From: Streptomyces lacrimifluminis | Lineage (GTDB): Bacteria > Actinomycetota > Actinomycetes > Streptomycetales > Streptomycetaceae | DNA: 64,000 bases | Direction of reading: 5' to 3' | Assembly (NCBI RefSeq): GCF_014646095.1 | Contig: NZ_BMMU01000008.1 | Coordinates: forward strand, 214,274 to 278,273 | Shown: positions 63,974 through 64,000 of the stretch, piece by piece | Numbering within the stretch: the stretch's first letter is position 1 | How the letters are laid out: the number at the start of each line of letters is the position of its first letter | The notes under the pieces: generated by a model | Database searches by the model: none | The model's input: the letters and a program-made list of their open reading frames with translations, nothing else | Told to the model about the DNA's origin: nothing | Translations under genes and position numbers: made by a program

Positions 63974-64000
63974 GGACGGCTTTGGCGATTGACGTCATGC

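Overview
High-GC actinobacterial chromosome, clearly Streptomyces. The evidence is strongly GC-biased codon use, GTG starts, a TTA codon in adpA, twin-arginine lipoproteins, and a gene order that I recall, from memory and not from a search, as that of the Streptomyces coelicolor core around SCO2838 down to SCO2780. Most of the window is conserved core with a few decayed or inserted patches.

Layout. 1-9.5 kb: tail of a GH6 cellulase (cslZ), the radical-copper oxidase glxA and the cellulose synthase-like cslA (the apical beta-glucan system), then an NlpC/P60 wall hydrolase, an SPFH protein, an AA10 lytic polysaccharide monooxygenase and a DUF3592 membrane protein. 9.5-12.3 kb: an acyl-CoA synthetase and an IclR regulator. 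12.3-19 kb: an ehu-type amino-acid/ectoine ABC transporter (ATPase frameshifted), a D-2-hydroxyacid dehydrogenase, a cysteine-free Asp/Glu-racemase-family protein and a luciferase-like monooxygenase. 19-22.8 kb: the c-di-GMP enzyme cdgA and a secreted M6-like peptidase. 22.8-28.7 kb: a primase-like protein and a compact group that looks like a split Dna2: a separate Fe-S RecB/Cas4-like nuclease, a 537-residue unknown protein and an SF1 helicase. 28.5-36.5 kb: PAP2 phosphatase, histidine phosphatase, an HTH/TPR regulator, a spermidine-synthase-like protein and a two-component system. 36.7-43.1 kb: the cellobiose/cellotriose regulon bglC-cebGFE with its repressor cebR and two CebR operators. 43.1-47.2 kb: a decayed acetyltransferase, tRNA-His, ornA and adpA. 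47.5-54.1 kb: a universal stress protein, an acetate-type transporter, glmS, a Tat phosphatase and a DUF4429 protein. 54.2-61.7 kb: desferrioxamine genes desABCD with the uptake genes desE and desF under iron boxes. 62-64 kb: a small membrane protein and a broken Rhs element.

How the parts fit. Three modules concern beta-glucans or the wall: cslA/glxA/cslZ/LPMO make and trim a glucan at the hyphal tip, ceb/bglC import and cleave cellodextrins, and glmS supplies amino sugars. cdgA and adpA are developmental regulators. The des genes make and recover a hydroxamate siderophore. Three identical tRNA-Lys(CTT) genes lie on the minus strand within 18 kb.

The least-described candidate system is the nuclease / unknown / helicase operon at 24.3-28.6 kb. 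Several apparent single-base frameshifts (12750, about 43952, 53974) may be real decay or assembly errors; raw reads would decide.
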